From Staphylococcus pseudoxylosus (GTDB lineage Bacteria; Bacillota; Bacilli; Staphylococcales; Staphylococcaceae): a stretch of 64,000 nucleotides of DNA. Where the stretch lies: NCBI RefSeq assembly GCF_003697915.1, contig NZ_RCVN01000013.1, forward strand, positions 1 through 64,000, in the 5' to 3' direction. Below, one piece after another: positions 1 to 8,857 of the stretch (the first letter of the stretch is position 1; every line of letters begins with the position of its first letter). Under the pieces are notes generated by a model, which saw nothing but the letters and a program-made list of their open reading frames with translations, was not told where the DNA came from and ran no database searches. Position numbers and translations under genes: made by a program.

Positions 1-54
1 TTAAGACACCGCCCTTTCACGGCGGTAACACGGGTTCGAGTCCCGTCGGGGTCA
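1..54 (+). tRNA. tRNA-Glu (TTC), 5' truncated by window edge
   Basis: The window opens inside a tRNA. The anticodon stem-loop reads CCGCCCTTTCACGGCGG with anticodon TTC. The T arm (CGGGTTCGAGTCCCG) and the 3' acceptor strand follow, with the discriminator A at about 54. No CCA is encoded. The 5' acceptor strand and D arm lie before the window. It is the first visible member of a five-tRNA cluster of the kind that follows rRNA operons in staphylococci. Confidence 0.9.
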
Positions 55-64
55 TTACATATTT

Positions 65-140
65 GGAGGATTAGCTCAGCTGGGAGAGCATCTGCCTTAC
101 AAGCAGAGGGTCGGCGGTTCGAACCCGTCATCCTCCACCA
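65..140 (+). tRNA. tRNA-Val (TAC)
   Basis: Complete cloverleaf. The acceptor GGAGGAT pairs with ATCCTCC, the D arm contains AGCTCAGCTGGGAGAGC, the anticodon loop is CTTACAA (anticodon TAC) and the T loop is GGTTCGAACC. CCA is encoded at 138-140. Confidence 0.93.
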
Positions 141-158
141 TTTTTAATTGAATAGTAC

Positions 159-242
159 GGAGGGGTAGCGAAGTGGCTAAACGCGGCGGACTGTAAATCC
201 GCTCCTTCGGGTTCGGCAGTTCGAATCTGCCCCCCTCCACCA
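159..242 (+). tRNA. tRNA-Tyr (GTA)
   Basis: Class II tRNA of 84 nt with a long variable arm (CCGCTCCTTCGGGTTCGGC region). The acceptor is GGAGGGG/CCCCTCC, the anticodon loop is ACTGTAAAT (anticodon GTA), and CCA is encoded at the 3' end. Confidence 0.93.
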
Positions 243-246
243 TTTA

Positions 247-321
247 TGGGCTATAGCCAAGCGGTAAGGCAATGGACTTTGACTCCATCACGCGCTGGTT
301 CGAATCCAGCTAGCCCAGCCA
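247..321 (+). tRNA. tRNA-Gln (TTG)
   Basis: The acceptor TGGGCTA pairs with TAGCCCA. The anticodon loop is CTTTGAC (anticodon TTG), the T arm is CTGGTTCGAATCCAG, and CCA is encoded at 319-321. Confidence 0.92.
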
Positions 322-324
322 TTA

Positions 325-397
325 GAGCCATTAGCTCAGTTGGTAGAGCATCTGACTTTTAATCAGAGGGTCAGTGGTTCGAGCCCACTATGGCTCA
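325..397 (+). tRNA. tRNA-Lys (TTT)
   Basis: The acceptor GAGCCAT pairs with ATGGCTC. The anticodon loop is CTTTTAA (anticodon TTT) and the T arm is GTGGTTCGAGCCCAC. CCA is not encoded, since CTA follows the discriminator. It is the last tRNA of the cluster. Confidence 0.92.
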
Positions 398-402
398 CTA
401 GT

Positions 403-432
403 AAGCACTTCTCAGAAGAGAAGTGCTTTTTT
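403..432 (+). terminator. Terminator of the tRNA cluster
   Basis: AAGCACTTCTC and GAGAAGTGCTT form a stem of about 11 bp around a short loop and are followed by a T run. It lies six bases after the last tRNA. Confidence 0.88.
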
Positions 433-693
433 GTATATAAAATTATATTTCACTTTTAGACAAGTACTTGTGTTATTTACCCAATTTCACTTGTATAAAG
501 TGATCATCTAAGCATGAAGTACTTCCTTTATAGTTTAAACTTTAAATAAATTTTGTTTTTTATTTATACATTTTACTGTCTAGTAAAATAATAAAAATCG
601 ATACTAAAAGGATTTGTTTTGAATGATAAATCACTATATTGATTTTATATGTAAAAAGACTGAAATGAAGAGAAAATGCTGTTTTAGCAACGC

Positions 694-722
694 TTGAAAT
701 GTTAATGTCTTTAGATTATTCT
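694..722 (+). promoter_or_regulatory. Candidate rocF promoter in the 433-753 gap
   Basis: TTGAAA (694-699), a 17-bp spacer and TATTCT (717-722) lie about 30 bp before the rocF start. The -10 matches only 4 of 6. The rest of the 320-base AT-rich gap from 433 holds nothing else I recognise. Confidence 0.4.
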
Positions 723-753
723 AGAAACATATAACAACAAAGGGGTTTTAAAA

Positions 754-1659
754 ATGAATAAAACAGTAGAAATTATTGGAGTACCAGCAACATTTGGACA
801 AAGGAAATTAGGGGTAAACCTTGGTCCAGATGCGATTCGATACGCTGGAATTGAGGACCGTATTAAAGCAATTGGCCTAACTGTTAAAGATTCTGGGAAC
901 ATTGCAGTACCTAAATTAGATTTAGAAAAGTTTAATTCAGAGCAAGAGGGCTTACGTAATATAGAAGAAATCATAGAAACATCAAACATATTAAGTGATG
1001 CGGTATCAACTAGCATTGAACAAAATCATTTTCCACTTGTACTAGGGGGAGACCATTCAATTGCAATTGGTTCTATATCAGGTGTCAGTAAGCATTATGA
1101 GAACTTAGGTGTGATTTGGTATGATGCACATGGCGACTTAAATGTCCCTGAAGAATCACCTTCAGGAAACATTCATGGTATGCCGTTACGTGTGCTTGCC
1201 GGTGATGGCGATGAGCGCTTGGTTAATATTTCTGATTATTCACCTAAAGTTAAACCTGAAAATATTGTGCTTATTGGCATGAGAGATTTAGATGAAGGCG
1301 AAAGACGCTACATAAAAGAACATAATATTAAAACGTTTACGATGGCTGAAGTTGACAGATTTGGTATTAAACAGGTGATTGAAGAAACAATTGCTTATTT
1401 AAAACCTAAAACAGATGGTATTCATTTGTCACTTGATGTTGATGCCTTAGATCCTGTTGAAACGCCAGGAACAGGCACTAGAGTTCTTGGAGGTTTAACG
1501 TATAGAGAAAGTCATTTTGCATTAGAGTTGTTACATAATTCTAACCTCATTACTTCTATGGATTTAGTGGAGGTGAATCCACTAATCGATCATAACAATG
1601 ATACGGCAGAGCAAGCAGTAGGTTTAGTAGGTAGCTTCTTCGGGGAAACATTACTATAA
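754..1659 (+). CDS. rocF: Arginase
   Basis: Predicted to hydrolyse L-arginine to ornithine and urea in the cytoplasm, the first step of arginine catabolism and a urea source for urease. The 301 residues carry all three metal-site signatures of the ureohydrolase family: GGDHS (98-102), DAHGDLN (124-130) and SLDVDALDP (226-234), which supply the Mn2+-binding His and Asp residues. The length is normal for bacterial RocF. ATG is preceded by AAAGGGG at good spacing. The gene stands alone between the tRNA cluster and the c-di-AMP operon. Agmatinase is the alternative in this superfamily; overall likeness and gene context favour arginase. Confidence 0.93.
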   Translation: MNKTVEIIGVPATFGQRKLGVNLGPDAIRYAGIEDRIKAIGLTVKDSGNIAVPKLDLEKFNSEQEGLRNIEEIIETSNILSDAVSTSIEQNHFPLVLGGDHSIAIGSISGVSKHYENLGVIWYDAHGDLNVPEESPSGNIHGMPLRVLAGDGDERLVNISDYSPKVKPENIVLIGMRDLDEGERRYIKEHNIKTFTMAEVDRFGIKQVIEETIAYLKPKTDGIHLSLDVDALDPVETPGTGTRVLGGLTYRESHFALELLHNSNLITSMDLVEVNPLIDHNNDTAEQAVGLVGSFFGETLL

Positions 1660-1780
1660 TTCAGTTGAAACGATGTCAATAACACAGAGACATAGGCCAA
1701 GTACTTAGCTAAAATGTAATATTGGAATAGTTGACTGATAGCAGAATGTATTGCTTAAGTATTGTGTCAGTCAATTTTGT

Positions 1781-1835
1781 TGGGGCGGGATTATGAAATC
1801 TTATTTAAAAATAAGATTTCAGTTTCGCTCTTTTT
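1781..1835 (+). terminator. Two-tier hairpin terminator after rocF (GGGGCG-type repeat)
   Basis: GGGGCG plus GAAATCTTAT form the left arm; ATAAGATTTC and a C/T-rich strand ending CGCTCTTTTT form the right arm. The same two-tier plan recurs at 43101-43159, so it also appears to be a dispersed repeat. Confidence 0.75.
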
Positions 1836-1863
1836 GATTTTGCTAAAAATTTAAATACTAAAT

Positions 1864-1892
1864 ATGACAGTTGGTGTTATGATTGGTATAAT
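1864..1892 (+). promoter_or_regulatory. Promoter of cdaA-cdaR-glmM
   Basis: ATGACA (1864-1869), a 17-bp spacer and TATAAT (1887-1892) with an extended TGG before the -10. The predicted start of transcription is about 30 bases before cdaA. Confidence 0.75.
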
Positions 1893-1927
1893 ATATAACA
1901 TGGGAACAGATAACCGGAGGAGATGTT

Positions 1928-2734
1928 ATGGAATTATCCAACTTTTTTGATAACTGGAGTACAGTTAAAATAATTGCAAGTGTACTCGATTTACTCATAG
2001 TATGGTATGTACTTTATCTTCTCATTACAGTTTTTAAAGGTACTAAAGCCATTCAACTATTAAAAGGTATTGTTGTAATAGTCATTGGTCAACAATTGAG
2101 TAAAATGCTGAACTTAACAGCTACATCCCGTCTTTTTGATTTAGTGATTCAATGGGGGGTATTAGCTTTAATCGTGATATTCCAACCAGAAATTCGCCGT
2201 GCTTTGGAACAACTTGGTAGAGGTAGCTTATTTAAACGTTATTCAACGAATTTAAATAGTGATGAAGGCAAGTTAATATCTTCTGTGTCAAAAGCAGTAC
2301 AATATATGGCTAAACGTCGTATAGGCGCATTGATTGTATTTGAAAATGAAACAGGGTTACAAGATTATATTGAAACAGGCATAGCAATGAATTCAGAAAT
2401 ATCACAAGAACTATTAACAAATGTCTTTATACCAAACACACCATTACATGATGGTGCAATGATAATTCAAGAGAATAAGATTGCTAGTGCTGCGAGTTAT
2501 CTGCCTTTATCTGATAGCGCTAAAATCGCTAAAAGTTTAGGGACGAGACATAGAGCTGCAGTAGGTATATCAGAAGTATCAGATGCTTTTACTGTTATCG
2601 TTTCAGAAGAAACTGGATCTATTTCTGTTACTTTTGACGGTAAATTAAGAAAAGATATTTCAAATGAAGCATTTGAAGAATTATTAGCTGAACATTGGTT
2701 TGGTACACACTTTCATGAGAAAGGTGTGAAGTAA
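1928..2734 (+). CDS. cdaA: Diadenylate cyclase CdaA (c-di-AMP synthase)
   Basis: Makes cyclic di-AMP from two ATP; also called DacA. Three hydrophobic segments (about residues 15-35, 43-60 and 70-87) anchor it in the membrane. They are followed by a DAC domain with the catalytic DGA motif at 175-177 and the ATP-binding RHR at 207-209. The 268-residue length matches staphylococcal CdaA. The RBS CCGGAGGAG sits just before ATG. It is the first gene of cdaA-cdaR-glmM, an arrangement conserved in Firmicutes that links c-di-AMP with potassium and osmolyte control and with cell-wall precursor supply. CdaR and GlmM are known modulators of CdaA activity. Confidence 0.96.
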   Translation: MELSNFFDNWSTVKIIASVLDLLIVWYVLYLLITVFKGTKAIQLLKGIVVIVIGQQLSKMLNLTATSRLFDLVIQWGVLALIVIFQPEIRRALEQLGRGSLFKRYSTNLNSDEGKLISSVSKAVQYMAKRRIGALIVFENETGLQDYIETGIAMNSEISQELLTNVFIPNTPLHDGAMIIQENKIASAASYLPLSDSAKIAKSLGTRHRAAVGISEVSDAFTVIVSEETGSISVTFDGKLRKDISNEAFEELLAEHWFGTHFHEKGVK

Positions 2735-2735
2735 T

Positions 2736-3668
2736 ATGTTAGAAAGTAAATGGGGATTAAGATTAATTGCCCTTGTGTTAGCCCTTGTGTTTTTCCTATC
2801 AGTTAACAATATGTTTGGAAATATATTTAATGCTGATAACTTAGGCCAAAAGTCTTCTGAAACGATTCAGGAAGTACCGGTGCAAGTGAAGTATAATAAT
2901 AAATCATTATACGCGAGTGAAGTGCCTGATAAAGTTGATGTAGAAATTTCAGGCCCTCAATCACAGGTTTTAAAAGCTGAGAATGGTGAAAATATTAAAG
3001 CAGTCTTAGATTTAAGTGGTGAAAAAGCAGGAAAACATACGACGCAATTCCAGGTCAATGGATTGAATAAAGACATTGATTATAGTGTTAAACCGAAAGA
3101 GGCCACTGTAAATCTTGAAGAACGTGTGAGCAAAACATTAAAAGTAGAACCGGATGTAAGTAATAATGACTTAGATTCAGACTATAAAATTAGTGAGCAA
3201 AGCGTTTCACCAGAGACAGTTAAAGTGACTGGTGGGCAAGACCAAATTGATAAAATAGCATATTTAAAAGCAACATATAAAAACAAGAGTAAAATTGCTA
3301 AAAATACTACAGATGTAGCAAAAATCACTGCATTTGATAGAAATCTTAATAAAATTGACGTTTCAATACAACCGAATGAGGTAAACTTAAGCGTTAAGGT
3401 AGAAGACTATAGTAAAAAAGTTAAAGTAAAAACAAAAGCAGTAGGATCATTATCAAATAATCGTGAATTAGACAATATAAGTTTAGAAGATGAAGAAGTA
3501 GAAATTTATGGTAATAAAGATGATTTAGAGGATATTGATGAAATTACTGCAAATGTAAATTTAGATAATATCTCAGATACTACTGAAAAAAATGTGAAGT
3601 TTAAAGTACCTAAAGATGTGACAAAAGTTAATCCAAATGGTACTACAGCAAAAATTACAGTTAAATAG
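2736..3668 (+). CDS. cdaR: CdaA regulator CdaR (YbbR-domain protein)
   Basis: A 310-residue protein with one N-terminal membrane anchor (about residues 8-28) and an extracytoplasmic part made of repeated YbbR beta domains. The repeats show as recurring blocks of the type VPVQVKYNN, VEPDVSNN and VKTKAVGS, followed by VxISGP/VKVTGGQ/VEIYGNK turns. It is known to bind CdaA and tune c-di-AMP production. The start lies one base after the cdaA stop, so translation is likely coupled. The sequence is lysine-rich and divergent, as usual for this protein, but length and position make the call secure. Confidence 0.92.
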   Translation: MLESKWGLRLIALVLALVFFLSVNNMFGNIFNADNLGQKSSETIQEVPVQVKYNNKSLYASEVPDKVDVEISGPQSQVLKAENGENIKAVLDLSGEKAGKHTTQFQVNGLNKDIDYSVKPKEATVNLEERVSKTLKVEPDVSNNDLDSDYKISEQSVSPETVKVTGGQDQIDKIAYLKATYKNKSKIAKNTTDVAKITAFDRNLNKIDVSIQPNEVNLSVKVEDYSKKVKVKTKAVGSLSNNRELDNISLEDEEVEIYGNKDDLEDIDEITANVNLDNISDTTEKNVKFKVPKDVTKVNPNGTTAKITVK

Positions 3669-3696
3669 ATTTGTATAAATAAAGGAGATATAAATA

Positions 3697-5052
3697 ATGG
3701 CAAAATATTTTGGTACAGATGGCGTAAGGGGAGTAGCAAATAAAGAATTAACACCTGAACTTGCGTTTAAACTAGGGCGCTATGGCGGCTATGTTTTAGC
3801 ACACAATAAAGGTGAGAAGCACCCTAAAGTACTAGTTGGTAGAGATACTCGTGTTTCAGGAGAGATGTTAGAATCTGCTTTAATTGCAGGACTAATTTCC
3901 ATCGGTGCAGAAGTTATGCGTTTAGGCGTTATTTCAACACCAGGTGTAGCATACTTAACACGAGAAATGGAAGCCGAATTAGGTGTCATGATATCTGCTT
4001 CTCATAACCCAGTTCCAGACAATGGTATTAAATTCTTTGGTTCTGATGGCTTCAAATTATCAGATGATCAAGAACAGGAAATAGAAGCATTATTAGATCA
4101 AGAAAATCCTGATTTACCTCGACCTGTTGGCGAAGATATTGTACATTACTCTGATTATTTTGAAGGTGCACAAAAATACATTAGCTATTTAAAATCAACT
4201 GTTGATGTGAACTTAGATGGAATGAAGATTGCATTAGATGGTGCAAATGGTTCTACATCTTCTTTAGCACCGTTTTTATTCGGTGATTTAGAGGCTGATA
4301 CAGTGACAGTTGGCTGTAAACCAAATGGTTATAATATTAATAAAGATGTTGGATCTACACACCCTGAAACATTAGCTAGAGAAGTTGTCGAATCAGAATG
4401 TGACTTTGGTTTAGCTTTTGATGGTGATGGTGACAGACTAATTGCAGTAGATGAAAAAGGTAATATTGTAGATGGTGACCAAATCATGTTTATTATTGGT
4501 CAAGCGATGAGCAAAAATCATGAATTAAATAATAATATGATTGTTTCTACTGTAATGAGTAACTTAGGTTTCTATAAAGCTTTAGAAAATGAAGGTATCC
4601 AATCTAACAAAACTAAAGTTGGAGATCGCTATGTTGTAGAAGAAATGAGAAGAGGTAACTACAATTTAGGCGGAGAACAGTCAGGCCATATTGTATTAAT
4701 GGATTATAATACGACTGGAGACGGTTTGTTAACAGGCGTTCAATTAGCTAGTATTATAAAAATGACTGGTAAAAGTTTAAGTCAACTTGCAAGTCAAATG
4801 AAAAAATATCCACAATCATTAGTTAATGTTCGTGTAACAGATAAATATCGTGTGGAAGAGAATATTGATGTGCAAGAAATAATGACTAAAGTAGAAGTAG
4901 AAATGAATGGTGAAGGTCGTATTTTAGTAAGACCTTCTGGAACAGAACCATTAGTGCGAGTGATGGTCGAAGCATCAACTGATGAAGATGCGCAGCGTTT
5001 TGCCAATACAATTGCTGATGTAGTTCAAGATAAAATGGGATTAGATAAATAA
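3697..5052 (+). CDS. glmM: Phosphoglucosamine mutase
   Basis: Interconverts glucosamine-6-P and glucosamine-1-P on the way to UDP-GlcNAc. It is an alpha-D-phosphohexomutase of 451 residues. The phosphoserine loop SASHNP has catalytic Ser102, the metal loop DGDGDR lies near residue 240, and the C-terminal phosphate-binding loop is [12 protein letters not shown]. The RBS AAAGGAGAT precedes ATG. It is the last gene of the cdaA operon. In this family GlmM can bind and inhibit CdaA, which would tie c-di-AMP to wall precursor flow. GlmS, the preceding enzyme, lies 6 kb downstream. Confidence 0.97.
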   Translation: MAKYFGTDGVRGVANKELTPELAFKLGRYGGYVLAHNKGEKHPKVLVGRDTRVSGEMLESALIAGLISIGAEVMRLGVISTPGVAYLTREMEAELGVMISASHNPVPDNGIKFFGSDGFKLSDDQEQEIEALLDQENPDLPRPVGEDIVHYSDYFEGAQKYISYLKSTVDVNLDGMKIALDGANGSTSSLAPFLFGDLEADTVTVGCKPNGYNINKDVGSTHPETLAREVVESECDFGLAFDGDGDRLIAVDEKGNIVDGDQIMFIIGQAMSKNHELNNNMIVSTVMSNLGFYKALENEGIQSNKTKVGDRYVVEEMRRGNYNLGGEQSGHIVLMDYNTTGDGLLTGVQLASIIKMTGKSLSQLASQMKKYPQSLVNVRVTDKYRVEENIDVQEIMTKVEVEMNGEGRILVRPSGTEPLVRVMVEASTDEDAQRFANTIADVVQDKMGLDK

Positions 5053-5095
5053 TTATTATTTAAATTTAACCAAGACCTAAATATTTAATTCAAGT

Positions 5096-5131
5096 AGCCC
5101 AGCACATCATTTTTATAGGATGTGTTGGGTT
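5096..5131 (+). terminator. Terminator of the cdaA-cdaR-glmM operon
   Basis: AGCCCAGCACATC and GATGTGTTGGGTT form a stem with G-T pairs around a short AT loop. The T run is weak. It is followed at once by the bidirectional hairpin at 5159-5198. Confidence 0.65.
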
Positions 5132-5158
5132 ATTATCATAATGGTTTTAACACATAAA

Positions 5159-5198
5159 TAAACACCCCTTAGGTGAAGCGCCACCTAAGGGGTGTTTA
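5159..5198. terminator. Bidirectional terminator between glmM and mtlD
   Basis: A perfect 17-bp inverted repeat (5159-5175 and 5182-5198, arm core ACACCCCTTAGGTG) around a 6-base loop, with A/T flanks on both sides. It closes the minus-strand mtl operon and backs up the glmM terminator. Confidence 0.85.
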
Positions 5199-5241
5199 TG
5201 TTCTGAGCCATTACTATTGTAATAGTAACGGTTTCTTACAT

Positions 5242-6345
5242 TTATAATACATTGTATGCTTGAACGATTTCTTGAGTTAATTGTTCATCTGTTTTAGCAA
5301 ACTCTTTTAAGAATGCTTCAAGACCATGTTCTTGAATATAATCATTTTTTTCTACTGTTTCTTGATCATTGGTATCATCATATTTTAATAACAAAGCAGC
5401 AGTTTTAACTAAGGCATCATGTTTTAAATTATTTTGGTATAAGTAATTTAACGGTTTAATGATTCTATCTTGTGGTCCGATTTTACGCATAGTACCTCGT
5501 CCTACACGTGTAACTTCATCTGATAAGTTTGGATTTTTAAAACGCTCAATAATTTTTTCGACATATTGAGCTTGTTCGTTTTCGTTAAAATCAAACTGTT
5601 TGGTAATGTATTGGCTTGTTTCTTTAAGAACACGTTCTAAATCATGTTTAATGTCTGCATCATTAACTGCATCTAGTATAGTTGGTTGACCAAAATATCT
5701 ACCTGCATAAGCAAGGTAAGCATGGCCAGTGTTCACTGTAAGTAACTTACGTTCAATGTATGGAGTTAAATTATCTACATATTTAATATGGTTAAGTTCT
5801 GGACCAAACCAAGCGTCTTTTTCAATTACCCATTCATAGAAAGGTTCAACGACAACATCTAAAAGATTATCATTGGTTTGTAATGGAACAATACGATCAA
5901 CTGCAGAATTAGCAAAATGAATGTGTTCAGGAAGTGGGCCTGTTATATCTAAAATTGCTTTTTCTAACGTATTGGTTGCCATAATTGCATTCTCACAGGC
6001 AACAATATTAACAGGTGTTTCTTTTTCTGTTAAATAGGGCGCAAACGATTTTGCGATTATAGGCAAGATGTTGACACCAACTGCAGTTGTAATTAAATCG
6101 GCTTCTAAAACTGCTTGTTTTAAACTTTCTGAAGGCGCACCAGAGTTAATAGCATCTACATTATGCACACGTGTTGTTGTTTTAGCTTCATCAGCTAAAA
6201 TGACATCGTATTCATGATGTTGATCCAAAGCCGTGATGATTTCAGTATTAACATCTGCAAAAGTTACTTTTATATCATTATCAGCAAGAATATATCCGAT
6301 AAAACCTCTACCTATATTTCCAGCACCAAAATGTAAAGCTTTCAT
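5242..6345 (-). CDS. mtlD: Mannitol-1-phosphate 5-dehydrogenase
   Basis: Oxidises mannitol-1-P to fructose-6-P with NAD+. The 367 residues begin with the Rossmann nucleotide-binding loop [16 protein letters not shown]. The polyol dehydrogenase catalytic region [12 protein letters not shown] follows near residue 210. It is the last gene of mtlA-mtlR-mtlF-mtlD. The stop of mtlF and the start of mtlD share one base (TAATG), pointing to translational coupling. The length equals that of the S. aureus enzyme. Confidence 0.96.
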   Translation of the reverse strand: MKALHFGAGNIGRGFIGYILADNDIKVTFADVNTEIITALDQHHEYDVILADEAKTTTRVHNVDAINSGAPSESLKQAVLEADLITTAVGVNILPIIAKSFAPYLTEKETPVNIVACENAIMATNTLEKAILDITGPLPEHIHFANSAVDRIVPLQTNDNLLDVVVEPFYEWVIEKDAWFGPELNHIKYVDNLTPYIERKLLTVNTGHAYLAYAGRYFGQPTILDAVNDADIKHDLERVLKETSQYITKQFDFNENEQAQYVEKIIERFKNPNLSDEVTRVGRGTMRKIGPQDRIIKPLNYLYQNNLKHDALVKTAALLLKYDDTNDQETVEKNDYIQEHGLEAFLKEFAKTDEQLTQEIVQAYNVL

Positions 6346-6779
6346 TATGCGTCAGCCTCCTCAAAGACTTGTTTGATTTCCTCTGCTGATGAAGCTTGAA
6401 TAATACGTTCTACATTTTCTTCTTCGCTAAACGTAATAGCTATTTTGGAAAGTAAGTCTAAATGTTCACCATCTTTACCTGCAATACCTACGACAACTTT
6501 AACAACTTCGCCGTCCCAGTCAACGCCCTCAGGTATTTGAATTAAAGTTAAACCTGATTTTAACACACTAGCTTTAGCTTCATCAGTACCGTGAGGGATA
6601 GCTAAGCCATTGCCCATAAATGTTGTTACTACTTGCTCGCGGTCTTTCATTGCTTGAATATACGCTTCTGTTACAGCACCACTTGATACTAAAGCTTGGC
6701 CTGCTTTTTCAATTGCTTCGTTTTGATCTTTAACTGTTTGGTTGATAAAAATGTTTTCATTGCTAAATAATTCGCTCAT
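6345..6779 (-). CDS. mtlF: PTS mannitol-specific EIIA component
   Basis: Carries phosphate from HPr to the EIIB domain of MtlA. This 144-residue PTS_EIIA_2 protein has the phosphorylated histidine His63 in [12 protein letters not shown]. It lies between mtlR and mtlD, with 6 bases between the mtlR stop and its start. EIIA is a separate protein here, so MtlA should lack the EIIA domain, and it does. Confidence 0.95.
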   Translation of the reverse strand: MSELFSNENIFINQTVKDQNEAIEKAGQALVSSGAVTEAYIQAMKDREQVVTTFMGNGLAIPHGTDEAKASVLKSGLTLIQIPEGVDWDGEVVKVVVGIAGKDGEHLDLLSKIAITFSEEENVERIIQASSAEEIKQVFEEADA

Positions 6780-6785
6780 TTTGCT

Positions 6786-8822
6786 TCACTCCATATTTAA
6801 TAATTTTTGTAATTGCATAAGATAACTTTGCTTAAGTAATGCTTGAAGTTGTTCTGGTTGTTCCATAAATCCATCAATATTATCTAGATGTTCGACCAAT
6901 TTTCCTGAAATATCACTTACAAGTTGTGCCATTGTATCATCAGGAGGAACGAACATGCTTAACAAATATCTCACGGAAAGATTGTCATTTTGATTACTAT
7001 TAAGCAAAATAGGCTCATTTAAAATAGTTATTAATATAAAAGGTTTTTTAATAATCTCACTTTTCAAATGAGGAATTGCGATTGGATAAGGGTCTAAAAC
7101 AAACCCTTGTCGATCCATGTGTTGCTTAATCAGTTCAGCGAATGACTGGCCTTCCGTGATGATTTGATGTTCCAATAATGTGTTGGTTAAATAAGTTGTC
7201 CAGTTCGAAACGGACGTATAATCTACATTTACAGAATCAATGATTTCTAATCCTTTTCTGATGTATGTTAATTTTTCTTCAGGATTTAAAATGTTACTAT
7301 GATTCGTTTCATATGTTTGAATCTTTGGTTGTTTATGCTGTGTGTTTAAAAAGGCTGATACGTGATTTACATCTGCGTCAGGTAGTAAAGGATTCACCGT
7401 AATGTATGGTAAAGCGATATCTAAATCTACAGTGGAAATAATCGCATCAAATTGTGTAGTATCAATATCATTTAAATCACCAACTGATGCTTGAGTAGTA
7501 TTTTGAATATCACTAAATGTTTGTTGTAACCGTGTTGCCAGTAATCTACTTGTTCCGATACCACTACTACATACTACGAGTACATTGTAAAAGGCGCTAT
7601 TTTGATTTTGTAAAGCACCACCAAAATGAAGCACAATAAATGCAATTTCACTATCTGGAAAATTAAAATCTGGCCAGGTTTGTAGTAAGGCACGATGAAC
7701 ACTTTCAAATAGCCGTGGGTACTTATGTTGAATCATTTCCGTTAATGGATTATAAGTTTCAATATTAGCGTTTAAACGGTTAATTGCTGGTATGATGTGC
7801 AACTTTAATCCTTCGCTAAGCGTTTTAAAATCTTTGAACGATTGTTGAGAAAAGTGTGAAACAGAATGAATAAATTTTTCAATCTTTGATTCATCTTTAC
7901 TATCTTTAAATACTTCGGCGGATTCTTTACGTTTCGCACCTCTAAGGTGAATAGTGATAAAAGTCACTTCAGCTTGGTTAAACTGTACGCCATAAATATG
8001 TTCAAGGTGTAAGGCAAGCGCCTTTGCTACCTCGTGTTCAAAAGAATCTTTAACACTGTTATAAATGTCGTCATTTAAAGCTACGTATTGATTATTTAGC
8101 ATTCGTTCAATACTTAAGACAATGTGTACAGTTAAGGTTAAGTAACTTGATTCTGTTAAAGAATAGGGAAGTTGACCTAAGTGATCCATTAAAATACGTT
8201 CAATTTGAAATATTTTGTCCATATCAACCATTGCTAATTGTGACTGATTAATAGATTGATATACAAAATGATTTTCAATAACTGAATAGACACTGGTGCT
8301 GTTTAGATTATTGACCATCAACTGGCTTAATAGCTCACGTTTTTTTGATTCTGCACCATGTAATTGGATACCTTCACCACGTTTTTTTTGTAGCGTTAAT
8401 TGGTATTGATCAAGTTCTGTATCTAATTCATCTAAAAGTTTTGTCATTGTTTGATTAGATACACCGATTTCTTGTGCTAAAACGTATTGTTTAATAGGAG
8501 TATTTGTTTGAATCAATGCATATAAAATAATTACTTTTTGTTCTTCTTGTGATAAATCTATGGTATTTTCATTTAATAATGCATGTTTTAGTGAATTTAA
8601 CGCCATCTCCGTCGTTTTCAGTTGTATACCTTTTTTGGTAACTCGTTCAAGCTCGATATCAAATGTCGATAAAAATGATTCAATAGATTTTAATTCCCTA
8701 TGAATAGTACGAGAGGATACAGCTAGATGTTGAGCAATGTCGTAAATAGTGACATATTGACCGTGATATTTAATTAACATTTCGATAATTTCTTTTTCAC
8801 GTGTACTCAAAAACATAGCCAT
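6786..8822 (-). CDS. mtlR: Mannitol operon activator MtlR (PRD/PTS-controlled)
   Basis: Transcription activator of the mannitol genes. Domains in order over 678 residues: N-terminal helix-turn-helix (about 5-65, DIAQHLAVSSRTIHRELKSI); PRD1 with His233 and His292; PRD2 with His342 and His399; an EIIB-like domain with Cys418 in VLVVCSSGIGTSR; and an EIIA-like domain with His585 in DPYPIAIPHLK. All residues known to be phosphorylated in bacillary MtlR are present, so control by HPr and by the mannitol EII should be intact. It is encoded between mtlA and mtlF. BglG-type and LicR regulators share the PRD plan, but the gene context settles the name. Confidence 0.93.
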   Translation of the reverse strand: MAMFLSTREKEIIEMLIKYHGQYVTIYDIAQHLAVSSRTIHRELKSIESFLSTFDIELERVTKKGIQLKTTEMALNSLKHALLNENTIDLSQEEQKVIILYALIQTNTPIKQYVLAQEIGVSNQTMTKLLDELDTELDQYQLTLQKKRGEGIQLHGAESKKRELLSQLMVNNLNSTSVYSVIENHFVYQSINQSQLAMVDMDKIFQIERILMDHLGQLPYSLTESSYLTLTVHIVLSIERMLNNQYVALNDDIYNSVKDSFEHEVAKALALHLEHIYGVQFNQAEVTFITIHLRGAKRKESAEVFKDSKDESKIEKFIHSVSHFSQQSFKDFKTLSEGLKLHIIPAINRLNANIETYNPLTEMIQHKYPRLFESVHRALLQTWPDFNFPDSEIAFIVLHFGGALQNQNSAFYNVLVVCSSGIGTSRLLATRLQQTFSDIQNTTQASVGDLNDIDTTQFDAIISTVDLDIALPYITVNPLLPDADVNHVSAFLNTQHKQPKIQTYETNHSNILNPEEKLTYIRKGLEIIDSVNVDYTSVSNWTTYLTNTLLEHQIITEGQSFAELIKQHMDRQGFVLDPYPIAIPHLKSEIIKKPFILITILNEPILLNSNQNDNLSVRYLLSMFVPPDDTMAQLVSDISGKLVEHLDNIDGFMEQPEQLQALLKQSYLMQLQKLLNME

Positions 8823-8857
8823 ACCCTCCAGTATTGTTCTATATAGTGATTGTTTAA